DNA of 64,000 nucleotides from NCBI GenBank assembly GCA_024472245.1, contig JANBXD010000001.1, positions 2,480,001 through 2,544,000 on the forward strand, in the 5' to 3' direction. Numbering within the stretch: position 1 is the first letter of the stretch; each line of letters opens with the position of its first letter. The DNA comes from Beauveria sp. NWAFU-1 (lineage: Eukaryota > Ascomycota > Sordariomycetes > Hypocreales > Cordycipitaceae). The position numbers and the translations under genes are program-made. The notes under the pieces are model-generated. The model had not been told where the DNA came from. It was given only the letters and a program-made list of their open reading frames with translations, and ran no database searches. Positions 23,010 to 34,846 of the stretch are shown piece by piece.

Positions 23010-25038
23010 GCTGGAGTCTTGTTCAAGATGACAACTGCGTGCTTGAAGAACCTCTCGTTGAATTCTCAGATGCGCTGATAGAACTTTTATCGAAACCAAG
23101 CGGAGGCTGTAGTTAAGTGTTATGGGAGGTTCCGAGTCCGGCTGGCATCGAGGCGGGCAGCGCCCCACCTGTTTACCTGGATCGCGGCCAGCCTCCTCAA
23201 TACTCGCGGTGCTGTTTGTCGCTGTCCTGGCATTTGTACCCCTTTAACCACCTCTCTTCGTATAAAGGTTTTGACTCTAGCTATGCCGGCGGTAATGAGG
23301 ATATTGTGCCCGAAATCAAGACGAAACCCTCGATGCCATTGTGAAAGCTGGCGTGGCTATATTTGACAGGCTCGCCCCGCCTGAGAAAGCTACCCCCTCT
23401 GGCCGTCATATCACCCTCTTCCTGTACTTCAGCTTCTCGTTGAAGGCACATATGGTCTACAGACTTATACCTCACCACAAACGGGCTACGAAAAGGTGCC
23501 TACCACCTCAGCTTTGCAGTCGCCAAAGCCTGAAGCGCCAGCACGTAACTACGGCCATAAAAGTCGTCGAGAAAGAAGCTGGCTGGAATGTTCGATGGTG
23601 ATGATTAAGCTGTGCGGAGAAGCTTTGGAATTTCCATGGGTTCGCTCTTTTGTAAACGTCGATGGGCAAATTGGCGTAAACCATTTTCCATTGTCGTTGC
23701 AGACGGACCTTGATAATTTTGCACCCTGATGAGTGACTCGGCGGAGCGGCCGACGCTTACATTTCGCTTCCAGGCGAATTGCACAGCGTCTGCAAGGCAT
23801 CGAGAATCGCGAGATCGCTGCTGGTTGGGGGGAAAAACAGGGTTGGGATCGAAAGAGGGAGCCAACTTGACGTAGGACGAGGGTTGGGGCTTTGTGGAAG
23901 ACGAAGAGAACAATGCCCGTGACTGGTTATGTAATCGTCGGCAATGGGATTTCTACAAGTAATAAATGCTTGTTTGCGATGCGGCGTTATGAGTTGCGTG
24001 GCTGTGTCGGCGGCAATTGCACCACAAGGGCAAGCCTATTTTGTGGGGAGTAGTGGTGAGTAGGTAGCTGTCTGAAAGGTCACCGGTAGGCGTCTTTGTA
24101 GAAATCTAATGTACGGATACTGGAAGAGAATGAATGCGAATAAATATTACCTAACGCGAGCGGCACACCTGGCTGAGGATATCGCTGGCATGAAATGGCG
24201 CTATTTGGAGGCGTGTACAAAAGTAGCCCAAAATAAAGGGAGCCGCCGTCTGTGGCTTGAGGCCGCCCCAAGCCTCTTGGAATCAAAATGGAAGGTCTTT
24301 CTAGCGCCTCGCCCCCGCTAATGCACACTGGTTACAGCGCGGAGAGAGCTGCACGTCGGTGCCCTCTAGCTGTAAATACTAGGCTGGAGCTGGCAGTAAA
24401 TAGGTACCTAGGCAGGCTGGTTGGTGCCTGCTGCTTCCATGGAAGTTCCTGCTTGTGCCGCTCTTCTGCTACGGCCACTCCCACTTCAGCTTGCTCCCGC
24501 CTCCCCCCCGCAGGCCAGGCCAGACCAAAAGCCTGTCTTTGCCGCGCCGCCTTCACAGGTCTAAAGGTCCAGTCCCTCGTTTCGCCATTGTTTCCGCCAC
24601 TTTGCACTCCTCCTTCAAAAATTACATTTCCCTTCCTCACGACGCCTTTCTGATCCCTAGGAACCAGACGACCCTGACGAATCTTTGTCTTTCGAAGTTC
24701 TAGCGCTTCTTGGTTTCTTTTTCTCTTCGACGATTTGTCATTTCCTCTCCCCCGCAGCCGCCGGCATCCCTCTCGACCCGACCCCTCCGCTGCCAACCTC
24801 TGCGATACTGCTGGCCCCAAGTTCCTCGCATTACCCCCGACGGTACAAAAGAATTCCATATCTCGTCGTTGATCATCTCGGTCTCTCAAGACTGACTCAC
24901 CATCGCGCAGACCAAGTCGCATCCTACCGACCCTGGGCCATCGATTGCAGCACTGGCGCCGGCCTACATACCCCTCCGCGCCGCCCTTTGACCGACGCCT
25001 TTCCAACCTACCACAACCGCAAATCCGACAAATTAGAC
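23010..25038. promoter_or_regulatory. Long divergent interval between gephyrin and NCS-1 genes, with pyrimidine-rich leader
   Basis: Two kilobases with no supported gene. The right part (about 24440-25038) is very C/T-rich, with many CCTC, TTTC and CCGC tracts, and is probably the long 5' leader of the NCS-1 gene; possible acceptor-like CCCCCGCAG at about 24755 suggests a leader intron. Open frames on both strands here are low-complexity by-products of the pyrimidine bias. Confidence 0.5.
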
Positions 25039-26134
25039 ATGGGCAAATCGTGAGTCGCCTTCATTTCCTCGTTGATTATTTTTGTCATCCTGCGTCTATG
25101 AAATCCTCTGTCGGTCGCGATGGCGCCGCCTTGTCGACGCACCACTACTCCTGGGCCGTGGGCGCTGCCCCTCCAATCCATTTCTTTGTCACCCATTCCC
25201 TGTCACAGACGGTTGGTTGCGCCACGCACCTAGTAGGCCCTGTCATGGTCCTTGTCTAGCCGTCGTGGACGTCATTTTGCAGCTCGCCGAGACATTATGC
25301 ATGCAATATGCACTACAAAAACACTCGCTAACCTCTGCCGCGCGGCACCTCGGCGCTTCCTTTAGGCAGTCCAAGCTTTCCCAAGAGCAGCTTCTTGAGC
25401 TGCAAAAGTCGACTCATTTTGACAAGAAGGAGCTGCAGCAATGGTACAAGGGTAAGTCGTCCCGGTTTACATTACAAACTGCTTCGCAATCAGGCGCAGC
25501 CGGTCTTGCACTCTCGAGACATTTTTCCATGTCATGTCGATCAATCACATGCTACTCCCCGTCTGTCTCGACGTATTAACGTGCTAACATACCCCGACAG
25601 GCTTCCTAAAGGACTGCCCTTCCGGCCTGCTTAGCAAGCAAGAATTTCAAAAGATTTATCGCCAATTTTTCCCCTTTGGCGATCCCAGCTCCTTTGCCGA
25701 CTATGTATTCAACGTCTTCGACAGCGATCGCTCCGGCACCATTGACTTCAAGGAGTTTATCTGCGCCTTGAGTGTTACCAGCCGGGGCAAGATGGAGGAC
25801 AAGCTTGACTGGGCCTTTCAGCTCTACGACATTGACCGCGACGGCAAGATTACCTATGACGAAATGCTGCAAATTGTGGAAGCCATTTACAAAATGGTAT
25901 GCGCGACAACCCTGTCCGTCCCAGTTGTGTACCAGGCTAACATTTGACAATCAGGTCGGCTCCATGGTTAAGCTTCCCGAAGACGAAGACACCCCGGAGA
26001 AGCGCGTCCGCAAAATCTTTCGCATGATGGACAAGGACGAGAATGGCAGCCTGGATATTGAAGAGTTTAAGGAGGGCAGCAAACGCGACGAAACCATTGT
26101 TTCGGCCCTCTCCCTCTACGATGGGCTCGTCTAA
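25039..26134 (+). CDS. ncs1: Neuronal calcium sensor 1 (frequenin) homologue
   Basis: Exons 25039-25049, 25366-25451, 25601-25896 and 25955-26134 encode exactly 190 aa, the standard NCS-1 length. The first coding exon has only 11 nt (MGKS), followed by a 316-nt intron; the N-terminus MGKSQSKLS is the classical N-myristoylation signal. EF-hand 1 is degenerate (contains Cys-Pro, CPSGLL), while EF-hands 2 to 4 have complete loops beginning DSDRSGTIDFKE, DIDRDGKITYDE and DKDENGSLDIEE. Fungal NCS-1 (Frq1) binds and activates the phosphatidylinositol 4-kinase Pik1 at Golgi and plasma membranes and takes part in calcium tolerance. All key residues are intact. Confidence 0.96.
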
Positions 26135-26531
26135 TCGGACTCATTACCACGAATTCTTGTACATAGAGAGAAAACTGCAGCAAAGCAAGTGCACCGTTTT
26201 GGTTTTCAGTTGGTTTGACCAGATTGTCTCACTTTTGGTTTCTTGTGATTATGGAAATGTACCCGATGAAGTTTGTGCAAAGTGACTCTACAAGACCATG
26301 TCTAAATATGTAGGAAAAAGTATTGAAGAAAAAGGTGTAGAAAGAAAATCCGTGGAAATAAGTCGTAACGAGAAAAGGCCCATCAGGGAATATCCATCGA
26401 AGGAAGGCCCATCGAGTGAAGACAGATTGAGTGCCAACCAAGATCGTCTGCATCCATGACCTACTGTGGGTCGTCCCGCTTTCCATCTCGTATTTTTCAT
26501 GTTTCTCGCAACTACAAGTCCACGACGCAAC
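26135..26531. other. Intergenic spacer NCS-1 / methyltransferase
   Basis: 397 bp without a gene. It holds the NCS-1 3' UTR and the probable promoter and leader of the following methyltransferase. Confidence 0.6.
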
Positions 26532-27653
26532 ATGACTTGCGCCGAGCTTCTCGAGTCGCTGCTCGAGCCCGAAATCGAAGACGCCGACGAAGGTCCACCC
26601 TCCCCCCCCCTCTCTCTCACTGTTTCCTTTTGCAAGGGAGCCCCATGCTAACGGACGCCTTCTCCGTGCGCAGAAACCTTCTTACTCTACTCGCAGCCCC
26701 TGCCCTCCTCCGATCTGGGCTTTGTCGATCCCCGGGCCCGCACCGTCGAGGCGCGCGTCGGCGGCGTCGACTACACCATCCACCAGTCCCCCGGCGTGCT
26801 GTCCTCTGACCGCGCCGGCGGCACCACCGGCGCCGGTAACCGCTCCATCACCCTTCCCTCTCTCTTTCGTTTTTTTTCCGCAAACAGTGGTTGTAATTTT
26901 ATTTGCTGACCTTGTGGCATAATATCGCCCTGCGCCCACGTATCAGTTCTGTGGAAGATTTCCCCCGTGTTTGCGGATTGGCTCGCCGCGCCCACCAATT
27001 TCCTATTTTCCGCCTCTCTGCTTGACCGCGCCTCGATTGTCCTGGAACTCGGCTGCGGCATCTCCCCGCTCAACGCGCTCGCTCTCGCGCCGCGCGTCGC
27101 CGCGCACCTCCTCACCGACCAGGCTTACGTGCAGCGGCTCGTGCAGCTCAACATTGACACCAACATCACTGCCGCCGCCGCTGCCACCACCACCGTTACT
27201 CCTACGCCCCGATCCGCATCCCGCCGCAAATCAAAATTCACGTCGCAGTCACAGCCACAGCCACCGCACAACGCCGCTCGCATCTCCTTTGAGACGCTCG
27301 ACTGGGAGACGGACCAGCTCCCGCCGCGGCGCAGCTACGACGCCGTGCTAGCGTGCGACTGCGTGTACAATGACGCGCTGATTGCGCCGCTGGTGCAGAC
27401 TTGTGTCGAGGCGTGTCGGCGGCGGCGGCAGGAATGGGAGCGGGACGAGGAGGCGACAATGGGCGACGACAAGAGGCTGCGACCGAGCTTGTGCATTGTC
27501 GCGCAGCAGCTGCGCGATGACGACGTGTTTCGGGCGTGGCTCGCGGCGTTTGTCGACGAGTTTCGCGTGTGGCGCGTGTCCGACGGCAAGCTGCCCGAGG
27601 CGCTGCGGCCAAGCGCGGGGTTTGTTGTGCATATCGGCATTTTACGAGAATGA
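26532..27653 (+). CDS. rkm5: Lysine N-methyltransferase, METTL21/Rkm5 type
   Basis: Exons 26532-26592, 26674-26835 and 26947-27653 encode 309 aa. The SAM-binding motif I is VLELGCGISPLN, preceded by TGAVLWKISPVFADWL, which matches the entry segment of Rkm5/METTL21 enzymes (usual form TGxVxW). Motif post I is seen as LLTDQAYVQRLVQLNI, followed by a low-complexity Ala/Thr/Ser insert, FETLDWETD, and the acidic ACDCVYNDALIAPLV strand typical of this seven-beta-strand group. The C-terminus FVVHIGILRE is also conserved. Yeast Rkm5 monomethylates ribosomal protein L1; that substrate is inferred here. The first intron uses a weak donor (GTCCAC), chosen because it links the E-rich exon 1 to ETFLLYSQPLP in frame. 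Usage is strongly GC-rich. Confidence 0.85.
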
Positions 27654-27888
27654 AGAGGCATAGAAAGGTCAAGTTCCGTTGTTATTATTGTTGGTTTTTA
27701 ATTTTTTTCGCATTCTTTTATTATCAAGGTATTCATCCAGAATCATCGAGTGAGGATCGCCCTCGTGTAGCGTCTGTAATCAAAACCGTGCGTGATAGCA
27801 CGCAGAGGAGAGTTATTCTCGTCAAACACCAAAACACCGCCCAAATTTTCGACATTCGTACGTACTATTCATACAAGAACCCATCAAA

Positions 27889-30284
27889 TCAATTTCCAAA
27901 CATATTGGGCCCTCCGCCCATGTTCATCCCCATGCCACCCATACCACCCATGCCCCCCATACCAGCTGCAGGGTCGCCAAAATTAAACGTATTGAAGTTT
28001 TGAAAGATGGTTCCGTCCTGGTACCCCGACAGGATATACGACCAGTCCATATCCGTGTCATCCAGGCTGGGGCCCTGCGGTGCGGGCATGGGCGCGCCGA
28101 CGGGCGAGTTGGCCATCATCGGTGTCATCTTGCCGATGCCGCTGTCGTTGTGCGAACTTGGCGTGCTGTACGCCGTCGGCGACGGCTTGGGCACCTCCAG
28201 CACCTCGGGCGGCTCGTCGAGGGGGTCGGGCAGGTTCTGCTCTTTGGCGCGGCGCCGCCTCTCAACAAACCCTTGCAGCACAACAATGAAGCTCGGGGGC
28301 GTGGCCTGCTGGCCGCGCTCCGCCAAGGCGGCCGCGCGCGCCTTCCACGCCTTGACAAAGAGGTGGCCAAAGGCCAGATGCATCGGCGAGTGCAAGCCGT
28401 GCATCATGCCGCGCAGCGAGTGGTTCGTCGCGATGCCCGCCCACGCGCGGTCCACTACAGGGCCGATGAGCCGGAACCGGAGCTCGTTGACGAGAAACAT
28501 GTAGGCGGGAAAGGGAAAGTGGTGGTGGGTAAACCATCGATAGCACTTGAGATTGTCTCGTGATTGCAGAACATTGTCGTGTTCGAGCATCTGCGTGGCT
28601 TGCACGAATAAAAACTCGCGGTCAACTTCGTCAGTCGTCGAGGTGTGTCCATGGGCAAGCCGAACGAGATATGTAATGACGCGCAGCCTGCTGAGCGCCT
28701 GGCGAGTCATTGTAAGTGTAAAAAAGTGAAAGGGAATGTTGGGATCGCAGTGGACAAGATACGTCCCCTCAATGTGCGCGCAGAACCCGTCAATCGTGTA
28801 TGTCTTCTTGTCTCTACCAAGCAACCTGATCAAAACTCTGCCAGCGGGTTGCTCAGTGGGCTGCGGCGATAGAAATTCACGGTCCCAGTCCTCTGGCGTC
28901 GCCATGGCAAGCTCTGCTCGGATCAGTGCAAATATCATCTCCGTCGCGCCCTTGTGAGCTGTCGGTAGCTCGACTTGTTCGACATGCAAGTCGGCATCGT
29001 TGATGTTGAGGGGTATGTTGGTGTCGTTGGCTACTGCCAGGGCTGTCACAGTCGCGCCAGTCATTTCACCGACGCGTCGATCAAATGCTGCGATTGACCA
29101 CCAAAGACGACGTCGTAATTCGCTTTCATAGGCATTCGGCCCTTGACCTGCAGGATCCCGATGCAGCCCCATGTGATGAGCCATGCGCACCAGCAAACCC
29201 ATGACGGAGAACACGTGTCGAGGGTCGAGGAACCAGCGGATAGCCAGCTATAGAAAAGTCAGTATGCATATCGCGAGTAAATGAATTTGCACTAACCATG
29301 TAAAGAAGAAAAGCTTGTAGAGTAACAAGGTCGGCAGAACGCATCATATTGGCATTGATGAGAGCTTGTTGTAATCCTGCAAAAAGTTGGCCCAGCAGCT
29401 CTTGCCTGTCGGCTTGTAGGCGCTGTTGTACTTCTTGCTCGTCAAGAGACGACACTGCCATGAGGAAGATGGCAAACATTAACGCCTCCATGTTTTTGGG
29501 AGATTGATCTGGATGACTAGAATAGGCAATGACTTGCTGCTGAACGGTAGGCACATGCGTGAGCTTCAACAAAGGGTTCACATTGTCAATATAGACCTGC
29601 CAGAGCTGAAATATTTGTATCGTGGAAGGACGATAGTCGGCAAGTGAAATCTCCTGGTCGCTGATGAGAAAAGGGAATGGGTTTCGGTTGGAAAAAATTT
29701 TGTCAAAGGCCTTGTAAATGGTGGGGTAGTCAGCCTCGTCGTCGGAAGAGTCGTCCACGAGGCGATCATGAGCGTGGAACTATGAGCCGATTAGCAAGTC
29801 GCGGTTGTCAGTAGCATACGACCCGTACTGATTTATTATGCAGCTTGAGAAACGAGCCAAGCTGCCACCGTTGACCACGCGCGTTCAGTGAGGACACGTA
29901 CGTGCCGTCGGACGGGCTTGTTTTGAGATTCTCAAAGTCATTCTCCAAATCCTCCACGTCTTCGTGGGTAGTCTCAGACTTGATATCCCAAGCATCAAAC
30001 TTGATATTGTGTTGCCGCAACAGGTCCTCGTACTTTTTGAGGCGCTCCAGCAGATCTCTCTCTTGCAGGCGCTTCTTACGTCTCCGAGGGGGTTGAGGTG
30101 GTACGACGCGACACTCGGCACCAGCCTTGACGCAGTTGGAGCATGGCTTTTGCTTGTCGCAGCGCACCTTGCGCTGTTGGCAGAGGACGCAACTGGTGCC
30201 GCGGGTCAGCTTCATGGCAGAGAGATCTGGCTGCGGGTTCGGCGGCCCCATGCTCGGGGCCGGGGCTTGGCGCTGCGAAGCCAT
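27889..30284 (-). CDS. Zn2Cys6 transcription factor with fungal-specific regulatory domain
   Basis: Minus-strand exons 30284-29829, 29779-29297 and 29247-27889 encode 765 aa. The binuclear zinc cluster is CX2CX6CX5CX2CX6C with Cys at 32, 35, 42, 48, 51 and 58, followed by a basic RRRKKR linker and a heptad-like segment LLERLKKYEDLLRQHNI for dimerisation. The middle contains the fungal transcription factor domain (IQIFQLWQVYIDNVNPLLKL... and LLVRMAHHMGLHRDP ... RLWWSI). The last 25 residues are Gly/Met-rich (repeated GGM). It acts in the nucleus as a DNA-binding regulator. It is divergently transcribed from the MFS exporter gene across 752 bp, suggesting it may regulate that neighbour. Splice boundaries are canonical and phase 0. 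Confidence 0.9.
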
Positions 30285-31036
30285 GGCCGGGGATATTTAT
30301 CAGCTGGCGAGCTGCAATCAAGCAGGCGGCTGGCACGAAGCGAGCGCGCGGTATAGCTATGGCGCAGAGCACATAAGCGTATGTACAGAGCTGGGTCGAT
30401 GATGCGTCATAAGGCTGAGAAAGCGTATGACAGAGTGACTCTGACGCTGCAGGCCACGTCTACACCAGCAACTGCAATTGGCCGCAGCGGAAACCTTATC
30501 CACCGGAAGCAGAAGCCAATGAGCACCAAACGGGGCCGATAATTGTAACAAATGCCACGAGTTACAACTGCAAGTACGCGGCGACTAGCGGGACAGTGCT
30601 TGGCAGCGGTTTGATGAAGAGTCAAACTGAAGCCGGATGCGAGAATTGAGCTTCGGTCCCGAGCGGGGTTCTTCAGTCCGGTGTATAGACCCGAATCCGG
30701 TTTAGCGTCATCGGCCAACAACGTCTTCATAACCCGGTGAATAGTTCGCACCCAAGCTGAGGATGCTGCAGCCCTGCAAATTCTCTGCCTCGAAAAGTTT
30801 CAGCCGACAAAGAGCTACTGCTAGCGTCACAAAAGTATGTGGGAGAGAAAATCGATTGTCAGCCACGATTTTCCACGCGATGGGACGCGCAGAAGGATCT
30901 CGGGCATGGCGCTGCTTCAAACCCGAGGACCGATGTTTGCGACCGAACCAAACATGATGTATATAAACGCGCCCGCCAACACAAGAACCATCACAGGGTT
31001 GCGCCCGTTGGCAAACATTGTCAGAGTCCTTACAAA
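30285..31036. promoter_or_regulatory. Shared divergent promoter, Zn2Cys6 factor / MFS exporter
   Basis: 752 bp between two divergent start codons. A TATATAA element at 30960-30966 lies 77 bp before the exporter ATG. The interval contains several CGG and CCG triplets, the half-sites of Zn2Cys6 proteins, but spacing cannot be assigned to this regulator from sequence alone. Confidence 0.55.
30960..30966 (+). promoter_or_regulatory. TATA box of the MFS exporter gene
   Basis: TATATAA, 77 bp upstream of the ATG at 31037. A strong TATA box is more usual in inducible than in constitutive fungal genes, which fits a regulated exporter. Confidence 0.5.
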
Positions 31037-32796
31037 ATGACAATGACCTCCTCCGTTCAACCCATCTTCTCTGCACAATCGCAACTCACGCTTTCCTCCG
31101 AGACGACCATGGAACTGCCCAAGGAGCAACGTGCTACCACTGTCGACGAGACTGCCAGCTTCGAAGCTCTGCAACAAACGCCCACCAGTGATGATGAGCT
31201 ATACAAACCAAAGACTCTCAAATTCTGGCTCGTCCTTCTTTCCACCTTCACTTCCATGTTCTTGGTCGCCCTTGATCGCACCATCATTGCCACGGCTGTT
31301 CCACGAATCACCGATGACTTCAAGAGCCAGGCCGATATTGGTTGGTACGGCTCGGCCTACATGCTGACTACGGCCGCGTTCCAGCTGCTCTTTGGCCGCA
31401 TATACAGCTTCTACGACCTCAAGTGGACGTTCTTGATCGCCATTATCCTCTTCGAGGTTGGGTCCGCCATCTGCGGTGCCGCACCTTCATCGACCGTCTT
31501 CATCGTTGGTCGTGCCATCGCTGGTCTGGGCTCCGCTGGTATTATGACTGGTGCCATGATGACCATCATTCCCTTAGTTCCTCTCCACAAGCGGCCCATG
31601 TTCCAGGCAATGTTTGGCATGGTCTTTGGCGTCGCTTCTGTTGCTGGGCCCTTGATTGGTGGCGCCTTCACAGAGCGTGCTACCTGGCGCTGGTGTTTCT
31701 ACATGAACCTACCCATTGGCGTTGTCGCCTTCATTCTCCTCTACGTTTTTGAATTCCCAAAAACAAAATTGATGGACCTGCCTCAAAAAACAAAGCTCAT
31801 CAGACTCGATCCCGTTGGTACAACCCTCTTTATCCCCACCGTCGTCAGCCTCTTGCTCGCGCTTCAGTGGGGTGGATCTACTTACTCCTGGAGCAACTGG
31901 CGCATTATTGTCCTTTTTGTCTGTTTTGCCGTTGGCGCTGTTGCCTTTGCCGCAGTCCAGTACAAGATGCCCAAGTCTGCCTCTCTTCCTTGGCACTTGA
32001 TCAAACAGCGCACCATGGCTCTCGCCACTTGCGTTATGCTATTTTTATCTGGCAGCATGATGATGCTCGTTTACTACATTCCCCTTTGGTGTACGTGTTT
32101 TTCCAATTCACAGCATTTTACAATAGCTAACTTTCTCAAGTTCAAACTACCCACGGCGTGGAGCCTGTCAAGTCCGGCGTATACACTATCCCACTTGTTC
32201 TGAGTCTCGTTGTTGCCTCCATCATGTCTGGGGTCATCACCCAGAAGAGCGGCTATTACGTTCCCACTATGGTTTCTGGTCCTTGTATTTTGCTCATTGC
32301 CGAGGGCCTGCTCACTACTTTTACTCCCCAGACTGGGTCGCCTCACTGGATCGGTTATCAGTTTCTCGCTGGTTTCGGCGTCGGTCTTGGCTTTCAAGGG
32401 CCCCCCCTGGCAGTTCAGGCCACTGTTGACAAGAACGATGTTGCTACCGGCACGGCTATCTGCTTTTTTGCCCAGCAACTCGGCGGTGCAATTTTTGTGT
32501 CTGTCGGTCAGACCATTCTCAGCACCGTCCTCGTTTCTCGCCTATCAGAGATTCCCGGTCTAGATCCCAACAAGATCCTCAAAACCGGAGCGACACAGCT
32601 ACACAATGTTGTCCCTCCACAATATTTTGGTCAAGTTGTAGATGCCTACAATTATGCCGTCACGCGCATATTCATCGCCTGCCTGGCCATCACCGCTGCC
32701 CAATTGCTTTCGTCTCTTGGCATCGAGTGGAAGTCTATCAAGCCGGCACAAGCGAAGACTGCCGATCCCGAAGAGCAAATAGAGGTCAAGAATTGA
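31037..32796 (+). CDS. MFS drug/toxin exporter, DHA2 (14-helix) type
   Basis: Exons 31037-32090 and 32141-32796 encode 569 aa. The start is the ATG at 31037, after the TATA box; the same frame is open further upstream but that part is promoter. After a 60-residue cytosolic N-terminus, the motif LDRTIIATAVPRI opens helix 1 (DHA motif D1), followed by GWYGSAYMLTTAAFQLLFGRIY (motif A region), GRAIAGLGSAGI (motif B) and VAGPLIGGAFTERATWRWCF (motif C, antiporter signature). Length and spacing fit 14 transmembrane helices. Family members export toxins and xenobiotics by proton antiport at the plasma membrane. Its divergent neighbour is a Zn2Cys6 factor. No biosynthetic enzyme lies nearby, so a resistance role is more likely than cluster export. 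Confidence 0.9.
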
Positions 32797-33207
32797 TCCA
32801 AGCATATAAAAGAGTACCAAAGTAGAGCCGACTTACAGTACAGTCATACAGTACAATCGGCAGCTAGCATTGTTTGCATAGCGTGTTTGGTGGATTTTTG
32901 TTTTAAATACTCAACTCTGTATAATTATCATGAATGATGCTTGCTAAATTTGAAGGAAAAAGTGTCTTGTTCACATGTCTCGTGCGTGTACTTCACTGTG
33001 ATACCTCTTTGCCATGGAATGGTGGGGCAGTCGCCTCTGCGGCGCAAGGCAATTGCGCGGGGCTACATAGCTCCTGCACCATCCAAGCTTTACATTTCCA
33101 TCTACCAGTTCCCAGCAGGTCCTCATTCTGCGCAACCACTCGTTCTGAGAAGAGGTGGCACTTAATCCGTACGAGACTGCACAGTAGACTTTGCAGCGCC
33201 ATCAACA
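32797..33207. other. Intergenic spacer MFS exporter / CSN6
   Basis: 411 bp, no gene seen. It contains the exporter 3' UTR (A/T-rich to about 32930) and the CSN6 promoter. Confidence 0.6.
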
Positions 33208-34495
33208 ATGCAGGCTCGCTGCCCCAACCCCCTCATTTCGAGCCAGAAGAGCTCGCAGCTCCATGCTGTCCTCCATCCGCTGGTGCTTCTCACAATCTCT
33301 GACTACATTACGCGCCATACTCTCCGCCAGCAGACCGTGCCGATAATTGGTGCTCTCCTTGGCCAACAAAATGGTCGCGAAATTACCATCGAGCATGCAT
33401 TCGACTGCCACGTCGTGGAGGCGCCGAACGAGGAGGGTGGCTACCTACTTGATTACACCAGATTTACTGCCAGACTCGAGCAAAGTAAATTTCATCTCCA
33501 CGCACCCTACTGATTTACCTCTAATGCTGGCTACAGTGATTACCGTTCACAAGGATCGACAGCTCGACTTTGTTGGTTGGTACACTCTGCTCCCCGCAGA
33601 CGGGCCGACACCGACGATCTTGCCCATTCACAACCAAATTCTACAAGGCTGGAACGAGTCTGCAGTTCTTCTGGGCTTTCAACCCCAGGAGGTTCTAAAT
33701 CATTCTGTCGGTGGCAAGCTGCCACTTACTATATACGAGAGCAACTACGAAGCGGACGAATCGAGCCACGATGGCGAAGACAGAAAGATGGACGACGGAG
33801 AACCGCCGCTGAAGCTCAAGTTCCGAGAAGTTCCATACTCTGTCGAGACGGATGAGACGGAAATGATAAGCATGAACTATATCGCGAGTGGCGGAGGCAA
33901 CGCCGCCGCTGTCGCCTCCAATAACACACAGCCATCGCGATCTGTCGAGTCAAACGGCAAGGGCAAGAGGCGCCTTGTCGAAAGCGAACGAGAAGAGTCC
34001 ACCGATATCGCCCAGGAAGACGAGCCTGGTGTTTTCCTTACGCGCGAAGAAGAAGAGACGCTCACTGCCCTTACCGCCAAAGCCAACGCCGTCAAGATGC
34101 TTCAATCAAGGATTCACCTTCTCATTGCATATCTCGACAGTATCCCTCCTTCATTTGCAAGCAAAGACACGGCGGACGAAGGCTCCATGGATACTGATGC
34201 ATCTACAGTGGCCCCTTCATTGATAGTCTTGCGAGAGATCAAAGCACTCACTGGCCGCCTTGGGTTGGTGATTCCCTCGGACGATGAGTCTTTCAAGAAG
34301 GAGATGATCTCGGAGCAGAATGATGTTGAGGCCATTAACCTTTTGAGTACTCTCATGCAGAGTATTGGTCAGGCGCGGGAAGTGGGTAAAAAATTCGCCG
34401 TTGTGGATGGGTACAGAAACGCCCAACAGAAACGTGGTGATTATCCCGGTACGCCGACATTTTCACTGTCTGGCACAGGCGATTTGCTCCTATAG
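33208..34495 (+). CDS. csn6: COP9 signalosome subunit 6 (MPN domain)
   Basis: Exons 33208-33484 and 33537-34495 encode 411 aa. The N-terminal MPN domain begins LHPLVLLTISDYITRH and continues IIGALLGQQNGREITIEHAFDC and DRQLDFVGWYTLLP, matching CSN6. It lacks the JAMM metalloprotease signature (no HxH plus Asp), as expected for CSN6 in contrast to CSN5. The C-terminal half contains a Glu/Asp-rich linker and helices INLLSTLMQSIGQAREVGKKF that form the CSN helical bundle. The complex removes Nedd8 from cullins and in fungi affects development and secondary metabolism. The Rpn8/eIF3 relatives are less likely because of the KLPLTIYESNYE segment characteristic of CSN6. Confidence 0.92.
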
Positions 34496-34732
34496 TAAGG
34501 CGGCAAATATTCATGATCGACACGAAGACCAACAGAAAAACATGGTATGGCGTTAGAGAGGTTGCATGAGCTGATTCACCAAAACTAGACCTTTCGGTTT
34601 CGATCGATAAAATAGCATTTTGTATTTGTACATGTGCATTGCAGCTGTATTCTTTCTTGATCTGTCCCTCTAATCATGAGCGAGCGATGCCAACAAAAAT
34701 GGTGGAATTTGGTGCGAACAGAACCAGTTGAC

Positions 34733-34738
34733 AAAAAA
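34733..34738 (-). terminator. Pol III terminator of tRNA-Phe copy 1
   Basis: A run of six T on the minus strand starts four bases after the discriminator base of the tRNA gene, a normal RNA polymerase III terminator. Confidence 0.7.
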
Positions 34739-34742
34739 GAGT

Positions 34743-34846
34743 TGCGGCCAGTGTGACTCGAACACACGACCTTCAGATAGGTATCTAAATCCGTAGGATT
34801 GAAGTTGGACTTCAGTCTGACGATCTCCCAGCTAATCTATGGCCGC
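34743..34846 (-). tRNA. tRNA-Phe (GAA), intron-containing, copy 1
   Basis: 104 nt fold as 73 nt mature tRNA plus a 31-nt intron. The acceptor stem is GCGGCCA/TGGCCGC with discriminator A; the anticodon stem is TCAGA/TCTGA; the loop CTGAAG gives anticodon GAA at 34813-34811. The intron (34809-34779) sits one base 3' of the anticodon, the standard position. The T-arm is GTGTG-TTCGAGT-CACAC. The gene differs from copy 2 by one base, inside the intron. Confidence 0.92.

Noticed and set aside
24332..25006. 224-codon minus-strand frame upstream of NCS-1
   Set aside because: Arg/Gly-rich low-complexity translation produced by the pyrimidine bias of the NCS-1 leader on the other strand.
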